Notes: generated by a model from the sequence alone, not told the origin. 64,000 bases of DNA from Deltaproteobacteria bacterium (GCA_016709225.1 JADJEE010000012.1:2833501-2897500); one strand, 5' to 3'. Shown: positions 51,313 through 61,275, counted from the stretch's first letter. Numbers and translations: made by a program.

Positions 51313-52161
51313 TCAGCGGCGGGCCTTGGCGCCGCCGGCATCGACGATGATCGGGATGCCGGCCTTGTCGGTGGGCACGAAGAAGTAGTTCGAGTCGCGG
51401 CTGTCGAACGCCTTGAGCTGCAGGTAGCGCGGCGTCAGTGTGGCTTGGATGGCGTCCTGCGCCTCCGCCTGGGCCTTGCCCCGCAGCACGATCGCCTGGG
51501 CCTCGCCCTCGGCCTCGATGCGGGTGGCGTCGGCGCGGCCCTGGGCGCTGGTGCGTGCGATGTCGGCGTCGCGTGCGGCGATGTCGACCTCGTACTTCTT
51601 CTGCTCCGACTGCTGACGGGTCGCGATCTTGCGCGAGATCGCCTGCGTCACGGTGTCGTCGTAGTCGATGTGGCGGATCGCGATCTGGTCGATGTCGACG
51701 TGGATCTGGCTGGCGATCTTCTGCAGCTCTTCGCGGACCTTCTGCTCGATGACCGGGCTCTCGGTCGCGAGGTTGTTGTGCAGGTGGTGCGAGAACTCGG
51801 CGCGGACCAACGTGATGAGCGCGGGGCCGATGCGCTTCTGGTAGAAGTCGTGGCCGACCTCGGTGTGGAGCTTGTACAGCTCGGGCGCGCGGGCGTGGTA
51901 GGTGACGGTGACGGTGACCGGCACGTGGAGGTTGTCGGCCGTGAGACCGTGGATGACCTCCTCGGAGTGCTGCGAGGTCACGTCGTAGATCACGAGCTTG
52001 TTCCACGCCCACAGCGGGTAGTAGCCGGGCCCCAGTACATCGTCGCGGAAGGCAGGGTTTCGCAGGGCGCGGTACTTGAGGCCGGCCTCGCCGGGTCGAA
52101 TGCTGTGACCGCAGCCGACCGCGGCCGCGAGGAGTACGAGCGCGAACATCGAGCGTGCCAT
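51313..52161 (-). CDS. SPFH/Band 7 (prohibitin-like) lipoprotein
   Basis: 282 residues from ATG 52161. Signal LVLLAAAVGC gives a lipobox Cys. Then the SPFH/Band 7 fold (GHSIRPGEAGLKYRALRNPAF, YDVTSQHSEEVIHGLTADNLHVPVTVTVTYH) followed by a helical coiled-coil part rich in Ala/Glu/Gln (RADATRIEAEGEAQAIVLRGKAQAEAQDAI). Prohibitin-like proteins form ring or scaffold assemblies at membranes. A lipid anchor in place of the usual N-terminal transmembrane helix is notable. Divergent from the VIT-VWA pair. Confidence 0.85.
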   Translation of the reverse strand: MARSMFALVLLAAAVGCGHSIRPGEAGLKYRALRNPAFRDDVLGPGYYPLWAWNKLVIYDVTSQHSEEVIHGLTADNLHVPVTVTVTYHARAPELYKLHTEVGHDFYQKRIGPALITLVRAEFSHHLHNNLATESPVIEQKVREELQKIASQIHVDIDQIAIRHIDYDDTVTQAISRKIATRQQSEQKKYEVDIAARDADIARTSAQGRADATRIEAEGEAQAIVLRGKAQAEAQDAIQATLTPRYLQLKAFDSRDSNYFFVPTDKAGIPIIVDAGGAKARR

Positions 52162-52292
52162 GGTGTGGCTATGCCACGACGACGAGGATCGTGCGGCCTC
52201 CACGACGGCGCTGATTGGCGTCGGCGCGTCGTTTCGACGCGATCCAGCGCTCGGTGCAGCGGCCCCAGTCGAGCCGTGCGTTAATCGACGAC

Positions 52293-55200
52293 GTGCGACG
52301 GTCCCCCGCGTGGCTGCTGGTCCTCTCGGTTGCGTGCGGCCGCGCCGAGGATCCACCCGTGTCCGCGACCGCGAGTGTCGCCGACCCGCACGAACCGCCG
52401 CCCGTCGTCGCGGCCGTCGGCACACCGACGCGGCAAGAGATCCGCCCGGCGCCCCCCGAGGTCGCCCTCGCGTGGGTGCGTCCGAATGCGTGTCCCGACC
52501 TGGGCCCGATCTCGCTGACCAGCAGCGACGGTGCAGGCCTGCGCTTGGCGGAGCTCGATGCCCACGCGGTGATCGAAGGGCCGCTGGCGTACACGGAGCT
52601 GAAGCTCGGCTTCGACAACCCCGAGGCGCGCGTGCTCGAGGGCCGCTTCGCCATCGTGCTGCCGCCGGGGGTCGCGCTCAGCCGCTTCGCGGTCGCGCAC
52701 GGCAACGCGTGGCGCGAGGGCGAGGTCGTCGAGCGTGCACGTGCGCAGCAGGCGTACGAGGACAGCCTGCATCGCGGCGAGCGACCGGCGCTGCTCGAGG
52801 GCGGTGGCGGCAATCGCTTCGAGGCGCGCGTGTTCCCCATCGAGGCCGGGGCGCGGCAGCAGATCGTGGTGGGGTGGTCGCAGGCGCTGGCCTCGACTGC
52901 CGAGCCCTACGTGCTGCCGGTGTGTGGATTGCCCAGGCTCGACCGGCTCGACGTCGACGTGCTGGTGCGGCGCCCCGACGAGCGCGACGCGGCGCTGCTG
53001 CAGCGGGTCGAGCTACACGAGCGCGACTACACGCCTGCGCTCGACCTCGAGCTGCGCACCGATGCGCTGCCGGCCCCGATGCTGCGCGCCGACGATCTCG
53101 TGGTCGCGCGTGTGGTGCCTGCGTTGACGCCCACGGACGAACCGCTGCGCGAGCTCGCGATCCTGTTCGACACCAGCGCCTCGCGTGCGCTCGACTTCGA
53201 GGGCCAGCTGTCGCGGCTGGCTGCGGTGCTGGCCGAGCTCGCGCGCCGACGCCCCGACGCCCACGTCGACGTGATCGCGTTCGACCAAGCGGCGGCATCG
53301 ATCTTCGCCGGACCTGCGGCGGAGTTCGGCCCCGACGCGCTCGAACGTCTGCGCGCACGCGGACCGCTCGGCGCCAGCGATCTCGCGATCGGGTTGGCGG
53401 CCGTCGGACGCGCGTCGCGGGTGCTGTACGTCGGCGACGGCGTGTTCACGGCCGGGGCCACCTCGCGCGCCGCGGCCGTTGCGGCGCTCGGCGAGGCAGC
53501 GCGCGCGCACGGCATCGAGCGCTTCGACGCGCTCATCGACGGCGGCGTGCAGGATCGTGGGTTGCTGGAGGCGCTGACGCGCGGCGAGCTGCACCGTGAT
53601 GGCGTCGTGCTCGACGCGCGGGTGAGCCCCGGGCACCTGGTCGATCGGCTCGAGCGCGCGACCGCCTCGGGCCTCGAGCTCGACGTCCCGGGTGCGTCGT
53701 GGTTCTGGCCCCACCGCGTCGATGGCATGCAGGCCGGCGACGCGCTGCTGGTGTGGGCTCAGCTCCCGCGAGATCGCGCGTTCGAGGTCCGCGTCGGTGA
53801 CGTCGGTGTGATCGAGGCCGCGCTTGCGGTTGCGACCGTGCCGCGGCCGCTGCTGGCACGCGCCCACGCGGCGGTGAAGCTGGAGGCGCGCCTGGCCGAG
53901 CTGGCCGAGCTCGCCGCGCTCGGCGAGGACGCCGACCCGACGCGGATCGAGGCGCTGCAGCGCGAAGTCGTCGCGTTGTCGACGGGCCACCGCGTGGTGA
54001 CCGATGCCACCGCGATGTTGGTGCTCGCCGACGCAGCCGCCTACGCCCGCTACGGGCTCGACCCCACTGCGCTCGCCGACGTGTTGACGGTCGGGCCCAC
54101 CGGCATCGAGCTGATCGCCCGCGGTGGGCTGCCGGTCACCGCGGACGACGAGCCCGAGCCCGAGCCCGAAGCGCCCGAGCCACCGACGCGCGCGGCCGAT
54201 CCCACGCCCACGCCATCAGGTGGCATCCCCGACGTCCGCAGCGACGACGCGCCACCGCGACCCGCGATCGAGCCGACCGTGCCCGGGCCGATCGTGCCCG
54301 GGCCGATCGTGCCCGGGCCGATCGTGCCCGGGCCGATCGCGCCGGGTTCGCCGGTGCCGGAGTCACCGGGTCCGAAGGCCGGCGATCGCGATCCACCGCG
54401 CAAGCCTGGCAAGCACGCACCGCCATCGCGACGCCCGGAGGACAAGGGCGCGACGACGCGCCCGCAGATGCCGGGGCGTTCGCCGCCGATCGTCACGGAC
54501 GCGCCCCAGACCGATCCCCCACCGCCGCCGGCCGACACCGAGGAGCTCGCGAGCGACGCGGTGCTGCCGCGGCTCGATCCCCACGACGGTGAGTTCGCCG
54601 CGATCATGGGGCTGCTGCGGGCCGGTGATCGCGACGCGGCGCTCGAGTCGGCACGGGCGTGGCGATCGCGTGCGCCCGGCGACGTGCTCGCGGTGATTGC
54701 CCTCGGCGAGGTGCTCGAGGCCCGCGGCGACAGGTCCGGCGCGGCGCGGGCGTACGGCTCGATCATCGATCTCTTCCCGGGGCGCGCCGACCTGCGGCGC
54801 ATGGCCGGCGAGCGTCTCGACCGCCTCGATACCGAGGGGCTCGCGCTCGCGATCGACACCTACGCGAAGGCGGTCGCACAGCGACCCGATCATGCCAGCG
54901 GGCATCGGGCGCTGGCGTACGCGCTGCTGCGGGCGGGGCGGCACGAGGAGGCGTTCGCGGCGATCCTCGCCGGGCTCGACCGCAGCTACCCGGGCGAGCG
55001 CCTGGCCGAGATCGAGTCCACCCTGCGCGAGGACCTCGGCCTCATCGCCGCGGTGTGGTTGGCGATCGATCCTGCCCGCGAGCCGAGCATCGCGCGTGCC
55101 GTGGGTGAGCACCACGCGAGCATCGATCATCGACGCTCGCTGCGTTTCGTCCTGGTGTGGGAGACCGACAACAACGACGTCGATCTGCACGTCTATGACG

Positions 55201-55508
55201 GCGCGCGCGAGCATGCGTTCTTCGGCCACCCCGAGCTCGCCAGCGGTGGCCAGCTGCATGGCGATGTCACGACCGGCTTCGGCCCGGAATCGTTCGTGGT
55301 GCCGGGCAACGCCACGGCGTTCCCGTATCGCATCGAGGCCCACTACTTTGCGCGCGGCCCGATGGGCTACGGCATGGGCAAGCTCGAGATCATCGAGCAC
55401 GATGGCGCCGGCAAGCTCCACTTCGTCGAGCAGCCGTTCGTGCTGATGCGCGATGGTGCGGCCATCGAGCTGCTCGAGCTGACCGCCGCGCCCTCGACCC
55501 GGGGGTAG
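52293..55508 (+). CDS. VIT-VWA-TPR-DUF2135 lipoprotein, copy 1
   Basis: 1071 residues from GTG 52293, chosen because it starts just before the signal LLVLSVAC (lipobox); in-frame ATG 52215 is an alternative. VIT domain (~95-200) with LAYTELKLGFDNPEARVLEGRF. VWA domain with MIDAS DTSAS (D293-S297). Then a long loop with VPGPI repeats (residues 663-682) and Pro-rich sequence, TPR-like helices (~775-930), and DUF2135 near residues 955-1060 (DNNDVDLHVYD, GHPELASGGQLHGDVTTGFGPE). VIT/VWA proteins bind metal and other proteins outside the cell. Tandem with a paralogue at 55597. Confidence 0.88.
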   Translation: MRRSPAWLLVLSVACGRAEDPPVSATASVADPHEPPPVVAAVGTPTRQEIRPAPPEVALAWVRPNACPDLGPISLTSSDGAGLRLAELDAHAVIEGPLAYTELKLGFDNPEARVLEGRFAIVLPPGVALSRFAVAHGNAWREGEVVERARAQQAYEDSLHRGERPALLEGGGGNRFEARVFPIEAGARQQIVVGWSQALASTAEPYVLPVCGLPRLDRLDVDVLVRRPDERDAALLQRVELHERDYTPALDLELRTDALPAPMLRADDLVVARVVPALTPTDEPLRELAILFDTSASRALDFEGQLSRLAAVLAELARRRPDAHVDVIAFDQAAASIFAGPAAEFGPDALERLRARGPLGASDLAIGLAAVGRASRVLYVGDGVFTAGATSRAAAVAALGEAARAHGIERFDALIDGGVQDRGLLEALTRGELHRDGVVLDARVSPGHLVDRLERATASGLELDVPGASWFWPHRVDGMQAGDALLVWAQLPRDRAFEVRVGDVGVIEAALAVATVPRPLLARAHAAVKLEARLAELAELAALGEDADPTRIEALQREVVALSTGHRVVTDATAMLVLADAAAYARYGLDPTALADVLTVGPTGIELIARGGLPVTADDEPEPEPEAPEPPTRAADPTPTPSGGIPDVRSDDAPPRPAIEPTVPGPIVPGPIVPGPIVPGPIAPGSPVPESPGPKAGDRDPPRKPGKHAPPSRRPEDKGATTRPQMPGRSPPIVTDAPQTDPPPPPADTEELASDAVLPRLDPHDGEFAAIMGLLRAGDRDAALESARAWRSRAPGDVLAVIALGEVLEARGDRSGAARAYGSIIDLFPGRADLRRMAGERLDRLDTEGLALAIDTYAKAVAQRPDHASGHRALAYALLRAGRHEEAFAAILAGLDRSYPGERLAEIESTLREDLGLIAAVWLAIDPAREPSIARAVGEHHASIDHRRSLRFVLVWETDNNDVDLHVYDGAREHAFFGHPELASGGQLHGDVTTGFGPESFVVPGNATAFPYRIEAHYFARGPMGYGMGKLEIIEHDGAGKLHFVEQPFVLMRDGAAIELLELTAAPSTRG
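54279..54338 (+). repeat. 15-bp repeat coding VPGPI, four units
   Basis: Four near-identical copies of GTGCCCGGGCCGATC in the Pro-rich loop of the first VIT-VWA protein; the second gene lacks it. Confidence 0.9.
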
Positions 55509-55596
55509 GCGCCCGGCGGATGCTCGTGCGGGCGGTTTCTTGTTCCGACGAGGGCCGCGGAACTTTGCTCGACGGGCTCTGTCCAGCCCCGACATC

Positions 55597-58500
55597 GTGC
55601 AGCGAAGCCATCGAACCACGTGTGCGGTGCTCGTGATGTTGGGTCTGGGCGCCTGCGCGCGCGCGGGCGATCCGCCGCTGTCGGCGGAGCCCGATCCGCC
55701 GGCCCGGGCGCCGGGCGCCGCGCTCGATCCGCTCGCCGACCCGGTGCGGGCCATCCTGCCCGACGACAGCCAGCTGGCCCGACGCAGCCTGCCCGCGGCG
55801 GAGGCCTCGCGACCGCCCGCACCGCTGTCGTTGACGGCGAGCGATGGCACGGGGCTGCGCCTGGTGTCGTTGCGGGCCCGCGCCGTGGTCGAAGGCCCGC
55901 TGGCGTTCACCGAGCTGCACCTCGAATTCGACAACCCCGCCGCGCGCACGATCGAGGGCCAGTTCACGATCGACCTGCCCGAGGGCAGCGCGATCTCGCG
56001 GTTCGCGATGCTCATCGGCGGTGAGTGGCAGGAGGGCGAGGTCGTCGAGCGGCAGGCCGCGCGCGTGGCCTACGAAGATTTCCTGCATCGCAAGCAGGAT
56101 CCCGCGCTGCTGGAGAACCAGGCCGGCAATCGCTTCAGCGCGCGGGTGTTTCCGATCGCCGCCCATGCACGCAAGTCGCTCATCATCGCGTGGTCGCAGG
56201 CGCTGCCCGATTCCCGCGCGGCCTACCGGCTGCCGCTGTCGGGTCTGCCCGCCCTCGATCACCTGGAGCTCGACGTGCTCGCGGGCCAAGATGCCCACGC
56301 CGACGCTCAGGTGACGGCGGTGGAGTCGGTCGGCCAACGCCGACGCTACCTCGTGCGTCGGCGCGGTGGTGCGGCCCCGGAGGACTTCACACTGCGCGGC
56401 ACCGCGGGCGCGTCGGTGTCGGGCTTGCGGCACGGCGGGCTCGCGGTCGCGCGTGTGCGTGCGCAGGGCGAGGTGCTGGCCGAGCCCATCTCGGCGCTCA
56501 CGATTCTCTTCGACACCAGCGCCTCGCGCAGCCTCGGCTACGCGACGGCGGTGCGACGGCTGGGGGCCCTGGTCGCGCGACTGGGCGAGCAGGGCACGCG
56601 GTCGCTGCAGGTGATCGCGTTCGATCAGGATGCCGCGGTGGTCTTCGAAGGGCCGCCCGCGCAGTTCGGCGCGCCGGTGCTCGATCGTCTGTACAGCCGA
56701 CGCGCGCTCGGAGCCTCCGATCTTCGCCGTGCGTTGCGGCGGGTCGCGGCCCGTGGACCCGAGTCGCGGGTCTTGCTGGTCAGCGACGGCATCGCCACCG
56801 CCGGTGGCGTCGAGCTCGACGGACTGCAGGCGGCGGTGCGAGAGCTGGGCGTGGCCGGGGTGGAGCGCATCGACGCGCTGGTCGATGGCGGCCTGCAGGA
56901 CCGCGCGGTATTGCAGTCACTGACGACGGGCGTGCTGGAGCACCGCGGTGTGGTGCTCGACTCCGGCGATGATGCGGCCGCGCTGGCGCAGCGACTCGGC
57001 GCCGCGACGCTGCCCGATCTCACGGTCACCGTGCCGGGTGCCGACTTCTCGTGGCCGCAGACCGTACGGGGCGCGCAGCCGGGCGACGAGTTCCTCGTCT
57101 ACGCCGATCTCGCGCCCGCGCAGGCGATGCGGGTGCTCATCGAAGGCGACACCGCGATCGAGGTCGCACCCGAGCTCACGGAGGTCGAGCGACCGCTGAT
57201 CCAGCGCGCGCTCGTGGGCGCGCAGATCGAAGCCTTGACGGTGCAGCGCTCGGCCCTCGATGCCGCGGACGCAGCTGCGCGCGCACGGCTGGAGGAGCGC
57301 ATCGTCGGGCTGTCGACCAAGCACCGCGTGCTCAGCGACTTCACGGCGCTGTTGGTGCTCGAGACCGAGGCGGACTACGAGCGCTTCCATCTCGATCGCC
57401 GTGCGCTCACCGACATCCTGCAGGTCGGTGCCCATGGCGTGGAGCTCGGCAAGCGTATCCCCTCGCGGTTGCCAGCACGGGACGCAACGCCCGCGCCGAA
57501 ATCGATACTTCCGCCCGACGACGGCGACCTGTGGGGGAACCTCGAGGGCGCGGAGGTCGGCGAGTCGTACGGTCTGGGTGGCCTCGGGCTGGTGGGCACC
57601 GGCCGCGGTGGTGGTGGCGACGGTGCGTCCACGATTGGACTCTCGGTGGTGGGCAGCGGTGACGGAGGCGGGTCGAGCCGGCATCGCGGCGAGGAGGGCC
57701 GCATGGGTCGACCCAGCGACGACGACGACGCTCGGCCGCGCGTCGTCCCGGAGGTGGTGCGGCGCCAGCCGCCGCCCGCACCGCCGGCGCCGGCGTCCTC
57801 GCAAGGGGGACCGTACGAGGGCCGCATGGCCGAGATCATGGCGTTGGTCGACGATGGTCGCGATGCCGAGGCGCTGCGCGCAGCACAGCGCTGGCTCGAC
57901 GAGGCGCCGGGCGACACCCTCGCGATCGTGGCGCTCGGCGAGTCGCTCGAGCGACTCGGCCGCCTCGTCGAAGCCGCACGCGTCTACGGGTCGCTCATCG
58001 ATCTCTATCCTTCGCGTGCAGACATGCGCCGCTTCGTCGGCAATCGCCTCGACCGTCTCGCCGATGCCTCGGCGCACGAACTGGCGCTCGACACCTACGC
58101 GCAGGCGCTGCGACAGCGACCGGATCATCCCAACAGTCACCGCCACCTCGCGTGGGCCTATCTCCGCGCCGAGAGGCCCGATCTCGCGTTCGAGACCATC
58201 CTCGGCGCCCTCTCCCGCAGCTATCCGGAGGAGCGCTTCCGCGGTGTCGTCCGGGTGCTGCAGGAGGACGCGGGGCTCCTCGCCGCTGCGCTCCTGCGCC
58301 ACGACCCCGAGCAGGCCGACGACATCCACGCGCGACTGCGTGAGGTCGGAGCGAAGCTCGCCACCGAACCATCGCTGCGCTTCGTGATGAGCTGGGAGAC
58401 CGACAGCAACGACGTCGACTTCCACATCGTCGATGCCAACGGCGAAGAAGCATCGTTCCAGTCGCCGAGGCTCGTGAGCGGCGGCGAGCTCTTCGCCGAT

Positions 58501-58740
58501 GTCACGACCGGCTACGGCCCCGAGTGCTTCGCGATCCCGGGGGCGCCCAACGCCTTCCCGTATCGCTTCCAGGCCCACTACTACGCCCGCGGACCGATGG
58601 GCTTCGGCATGGGCACGCTGCAGATCATCGAGCACGACGGTCGCGGTGGCTTCGGCTTCGACGACCGGCCGTTCGTCATCATGCGCGACCGTGCGACCGT
58701 CCAGCTGGGCCACCTCGCCGGCCCGCTCGGTACCCGCTGA
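55597..58740 (+). CDS. VIT-VWA-TPR-DUF2135 lipoprotein, copy 2
   Basis: 1047 residues from GTG 55597 just before the signal AVLVMLGLGAC (lipobox). Same order as copy 1: VIT domain (LAFTELHLEFDNPAARTIEGQF), VWA with MIDAS DTSAS (D306), a Gly-rich loop (GLGGLGLVGTGRGGGG) instead of VPGPI repeats, TPR-like region, DUF2135 from ~residue 930 (DSNDVDFHIVDAN, FADVTTGYGPE). Clear paralogue of the gene before it, 88 bases away. Likely a local duplication. The tandem pair may form a complex. Confidence 0.88.
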   Translation: MQRSHRTTCAVLVMLGLGACARAGDPPLSAEPDPPARAPGAALDPLADPVRAILPDDSQLARRSLPAAEASRPPAPLSLTASDGTGLRLVSLRARAVVEGPLAFTELHLEFDNPAARTIEGQFTIDLPEGSAISRFAMLIGGEWQEGEVVERQAARVAYEDFLHRKQDPALLENQAGNRFSARVFPIAAHARKSLIIAWSQALPDSRAAYRLPLSGLPALDHLELDVLAGQDAHADAQVTAVESVGQRRRYLVRRRGGAAPEDFTLRGTAGASVSGLRHGGLAVARVRAQGEVLAEPISALTILFDTSASRSLGYATAVRRLGALVARLGEQGTRSLQVIAFDQDAAVVFEGPPAQFGAPVLDRLYSRRALGASDLRRALRRVAARGPESRVLLVSDGIATAGGVELDGLQAAVRELGVAGVERIDALVDGGLQDRAVLQSLTTGVLEHRGVVLDSGDDAAALAQRLGAATLPDLTVTVPGADFSWPQTVRGAQPGDEFLVYADLAPAQAMRVLIEGDTAIEVAPELTEVERPLIQRALVGAQIEALTVQRSALDAADAAARARLEERIVGLSTKHRVLSDFTALLVLETEADYERFHLDRRALTDILQVGAHGVELGKRIPSRLPARDATPAPKSILPPDDGDLWGNLEGAEVGESYGLGGLGLVGTGRGGGGDGASTIGLSVVGSGDGGGSSRHRGEEGRMGRPSDDDDARPRVVPEVVRRQPPPAPPAPASSQGGPYEGRMAEIMALVDDGRDAEALRAAQRWLDEAPGDTLAIVALGESLERLGRLVEAARVYGSLIDLYPSRADMRRFVGNRLDRLADASAHELALDTYAQALRQRPDHPNSHRHLAWAYLRAERPDLAFETILGALSRSYPEERFRGVVRVLQEDAGLLAAALLRHDPEQADDIHARLREVGAKLATEPSLRFVMSWETDSNDVDFHIVDANGEEASFQSPRLVSGGELFADVTTGYGPECFAIPGAPNAFPYRFQAHYYARGPMGFGMGTLQIIEHDGRGGFGFDDRPFVIMRDRATVQLGHLAGPLGTR

Positions 58741-58756
58741 CGCCGCGCGGCCGCGC

Positions 58757-59683
58757 TCACTGCCACATCGCGAAGAAGTTGAACCAGCAGTAGGGCGCGC
58801 GTCGCAGGTAGAACTCGAGCCGATCGGCGTAGCGCTGCGCGAGCCGTGCCGCCGCGGCCGCGCGATCACCTCGCGGCAGCTCGATGCGCGTCGCAAAGGG
58901 CTCGCAGTACAGCGCGTAGGTGTTGGGCGCGTGGTAGAGGCCGAAGGTGAGGTACACCGGGCAGCGCAGCACCGCGGCGAGGGTGTACGGGCCGGTCGGC
59001 AGCAACGCGGTGCCGCCGAGCAACGACACCGGCGCGGTGCCCTCCGACAGGCCGGTGCGGTCGCCGAGGATCGCGATGAACTCGCCGCGATCGATGCACT
59101 CCTGCACGCGCAGGATCCAGTGGGGCGCCGCCGGATCGATCTCGATGACGCCGGCGTCGAAGCCCGGCGCGACGGTGCGCAGCATCTTGGTGATGCGGCG
59201 CGCGTTGGCGAAGTGGACCAACGGCCGGATCACGAAGCGCTCGGCGCCGGCCATCGCACGCATGGCCTCGAAGCTGCCGACGTGGGCACCCAGCAACAGC
59301 GCGCCGCGGCCCGAGCGGGCCTGTCGCTGCAGGTGCTGGTAGCCGTGACGCTCGATGCGGAACGCCGAGCGCTCACCGGCCGCGAACAACACCCGATCGA
59401 ACGCGCACTGGGCGAACGTGACGATGTGGCGCACGACCTCGCGGGTGCCGGCCTCGGGCCACAACCGCCGCAGGTAGCCCAGCGAGTTGCGTCGCACCGA
59501 GGGCGACGCGATCGCGTACCAGCTCGCGACCAGCCGCAGGATCACGGCGGCAAAGGGCCGTCCGAACCAGCGATAGGCGAGCAGCAGCGCCGCGACGCCG
59601 AGATCGGTGCCGCGCTCGGCCTCCTGCAGCCACGCGCCCTCGGGCGCGGCGTCCGAGGCTACCTGCGGCCGTTCCACGACCAC
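58757..59683 (-). CDS. lysophospholipid acyltransferase (LpxL/HtrB-like)
   Basis: 308 residues from GTG 59683 (59677 also possible), overlapping the glycosyltransferase stop. GAHVGSFEAM carries the H-x4-E catalytic motif of the LpxL/lysophospholipid acyltransferase family; FIAILGDRTG is the second motif. Aryl polyene clusters have an acyltransferase of this kind next to or fused with a glycosyltransferase (ApeJ-type), here two separate genes. Probably esterifies the pigment to a glycan or glycerol part (inference). Confidence 0.85.
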   Translation of the reverse strand: MVVERPQVASDAAPEGAWLQEAERGTDLGVAALLLAYRWFGRPFAAVILRLVASWYAIASPSVRRNSLGYLRRLWPEAGTREVVRHIVTFAQCAFDRVLFAAGERSAFRIERHGYQHLQRQARSGRGALLLGAHVGSFEAMRAMAGAERFVIRPLVHFANARRITKMLRTVAPGFDAGVIEIDPAAPHWILRVQECIDRGEFIAILGDRTGLSEGTAPVSLLGGTALLPTGPYTLAAVLRCPVYLTFGLYHAPNTYALYCEPFATRIELPRGDRAAAAARLAQRYADRLEFYLRRAPYCWFNFFAMWQ

Positions 59684-60426
59684 CCCAGCAGCCGCAACAG
59701 CGGCCCGAACAGGCGCCCGAACACCTTGCGCTGCACGAGTCGCGTGTGCATCCAGCTGATGCGCAGGTTGTCGCCCCACATGCGAAAGTGCGAGACGCCG
59801 CCGTCGTCGGCGCTGACGTAGCGCACGGCGGTCGGCACGTTCACCACTTTCGTGCCCCACCACACCATGCGAACCGCGATCTCGATGTCGAAGTCCATGC
59901 GGTTGGCCGGCACGTCCACCGCCGTGGCAGCGGCGAGCGGATAGACTCGGAAGCCGCACATCGGGTCGTCAATGATGCCGCGCCCGACCTCGAGGTTCGT
60001 CCAGAACTGTGTGATGCGACGACCGATGAGGCGGCTGCGCGGCGCGGTGGCGTCGTAGATCGGCGCGCCGAGCACCAGCGCGTCGGGCTGTTCGCGCGCG
60101 GCCGCGAGCAGGCGCGGTGCATCTGCGAGCGTGTGCTGGCCGTCGGCGTCGACCTGGAGCGCGTGGCTGAAGCCGCGGGCGAAGGCCTCGCGCAGGCCGT
60201 CCTTCACCGCGGCCCCCTTGCCGCCGTTGTGCGGGCGGAACACCGCGTGCACGAGTCCGCTCGCGTGCAGTCGCTCGACCTCGCGTCGGCCCGCGGCCGC
60301 GCTGCCGTCGTCGACCACGATGACCTCGTCGACGACGGCGCGCACACCTTCGACGACGGCGGCGATGGTCCTGGGATTGTCGTAGGTCGGAATCACCGCG
60401 CAGACGCGCAATGCCGACGCCGTCAC
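59659..60426 (-). CDS. family 2 glycosyltransferase
   Basis: 255 residues; GTG 60426 overlaps the ACP stop by 4 bases. N-terminal GT2 fold: VCAVIPTYDNPRTIAAVVEG, VVDEVIVVDDGS (DDG), HALQVDADGQHTLADAPRL (DAD), later MDFDIEIAVRMVWWG. Similar to dolichol-phosphate-mannose synthase type. Donor sugar unknown. Stands between the ACPs and the LpxL-type acyltransferase; likely glycosylates the pathway product. Confidence 0.87.
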   Translation of the reverse strand: MTASALRVCAVIPTYDNPRTIAAVVEGVRAVVDEVIVVDDGSAAAGRREVERLHASGLVHAVFRPHNGGKGAAVKDGLREAFARGFSHALQVDADGQHTLADAPRLLAAAREQPDALVLGAPIYDATAPRSRLIGRRITQFWTNLEVGRGIIDDPMCGFRVYPLAAATAVDVPANRMDFDIEIAVRMVWWGTKVVNVPTAVRYVSADDGGVSHFRMWGDNLRISWMHTRLVQRKVFGRLFGPLLRLLGWSWNGRR

Positions 60427-60716
60427 CGCAGGGTGCCCGTGCCCCGCTCGGGTGTCGGGGTGTCGGTCGCCGCGGCCTGTTGGGCGCCGGCGACCATCGC
60501 GACCACGTCGGCCACGGTCGCGAGCCCACGCAGCTCCTGCTCCTCGACGCGGCGGTGGATGATCTCCTGCAGCTTCACCACCATGTCGAGTGCATCGATG
60601 CTGTCGAGCTCGAGGTCTTCGTACAGCCTCGACTCCAGGGTGATGCGCTCGGGTGCGAGCTCGAAGACTTCGGCCATCATGGCGCGGACATCGGCGAAGA
60701 TCTGCTGATCGCTCAC
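60423..60716 (-). CDS. acyl carrier protein 2
   Basis: 97 residues from GTG 60716, overlapping the first ACP stop. DLELDSIDALDM is the phosphopantetheine attachment motif with Ser39. A flexible Thr/Pro-rich tail follows (TDTPTPERGTG). One of two adjacent ACPs as in aryl polyene clusters (ApeE/ApeF roles). Confidence 0.88.
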   Translation of the reverse strand: MSDQQIFADVRAMMAEVFELAPERITLESRLYEDLELDSIDALDMVVKLQEIIHRRVEEQELRGLATVADVVAMVAGAQQAAATDTPTPERGTGTLR

Positions 60717-61036
60717 GTGGGATTCGCCTCGCGTTCGGCCGCCACGAACGCGGCCAGGCTGCGTACGCTCCCGAAGATCTCTCGGTTGCGTTCGTCGTCG
60801 CCCTTGGTCTTGACGCCGAAGCGTCGGTGGAGCGCCATCGCCAGCTCGAGCACGTCGATGGAATCGAGGCCGAGCCCGCCGTCGCCGAACAACGGCGCGT
60901 TGGCGTCGATCTCGGCCGCGGTGCGGTCCTCCAGCATCAGCGCCTCGACGATGAGCGTCTTCAGCTCCTGCTCGAGCTCCAGGTCGGGCGGGTGTCCGAG
61001 CTGGAGGTGGGGCGCACCGGGGGATCCCGCGGTCAT
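60713..61036 (-). CDS. acyl carrier protein 1
   Basis: 107 residues. GLGLDSIDVLELAMAL is the phosphopantetheine motif with Ser59. Its stop overlaps the start of ACP 2. Having two different ACPs in tandem is a hallmark of aryl polyene type II PKS systems; modification would be by the AcpS encoded at 12533. Confidence 0.88.
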   Translation of the reverse strand: MTAGSPGAPHLQLGHPPDLELEQELKTLIVEALMLEDRTAAEIDANAPLFGDGGLGLDSIDVLELAMALHRRFGVKTKGDDERNREIFGSVRSLAAFVAAEREANPT

Positions 61037-61116
61037 GGGGACCCGAGATACCAGAGCGCCCCTGCGGTCGACAAGCCGAGCAGATCACGGTGCCGTCGCG
61101 GGCCCGGCGGGCGAGC

Positions 61117-61275
61117 TCAGCTCGCCGCTCGCAGGGCACCGCCGCCGCGCGTCGAACCCACGCGATCGCGGCCGTGGGCGCGGATCCGCCGGTGCACGAT
61201 GACCAGCGGCACCAGCAGCAACGCACAGCACACCACCGCGAAGACCAGCGCCCACCGCATCCAGGACCACGCCAT
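61117..61275 (-). CDS. short single-pass membrane protein
   Basis: 52 residues from ATG 61275, with one strong transmembrane helix (ALVFAVVCCALLLVPLVIV) and a basic tail. No ribosome-binding site is clear. Supported only by its place in the pathway and hydrophobic profile. Confidence 0.38.
   Translation of the reverse strand: MAWSWMRWALVFAVVCCALLLVPLVIVHRRIRAHGRDRVGSTRGGGALRAAS

Noticed and set aside
54279..54338. Tandem 15-base repeats as a possible CRISPR or regulatory array
   Set aside because: They keep the reading frame and code for VPGPI in a Pro-rich linker; there are no spacers.
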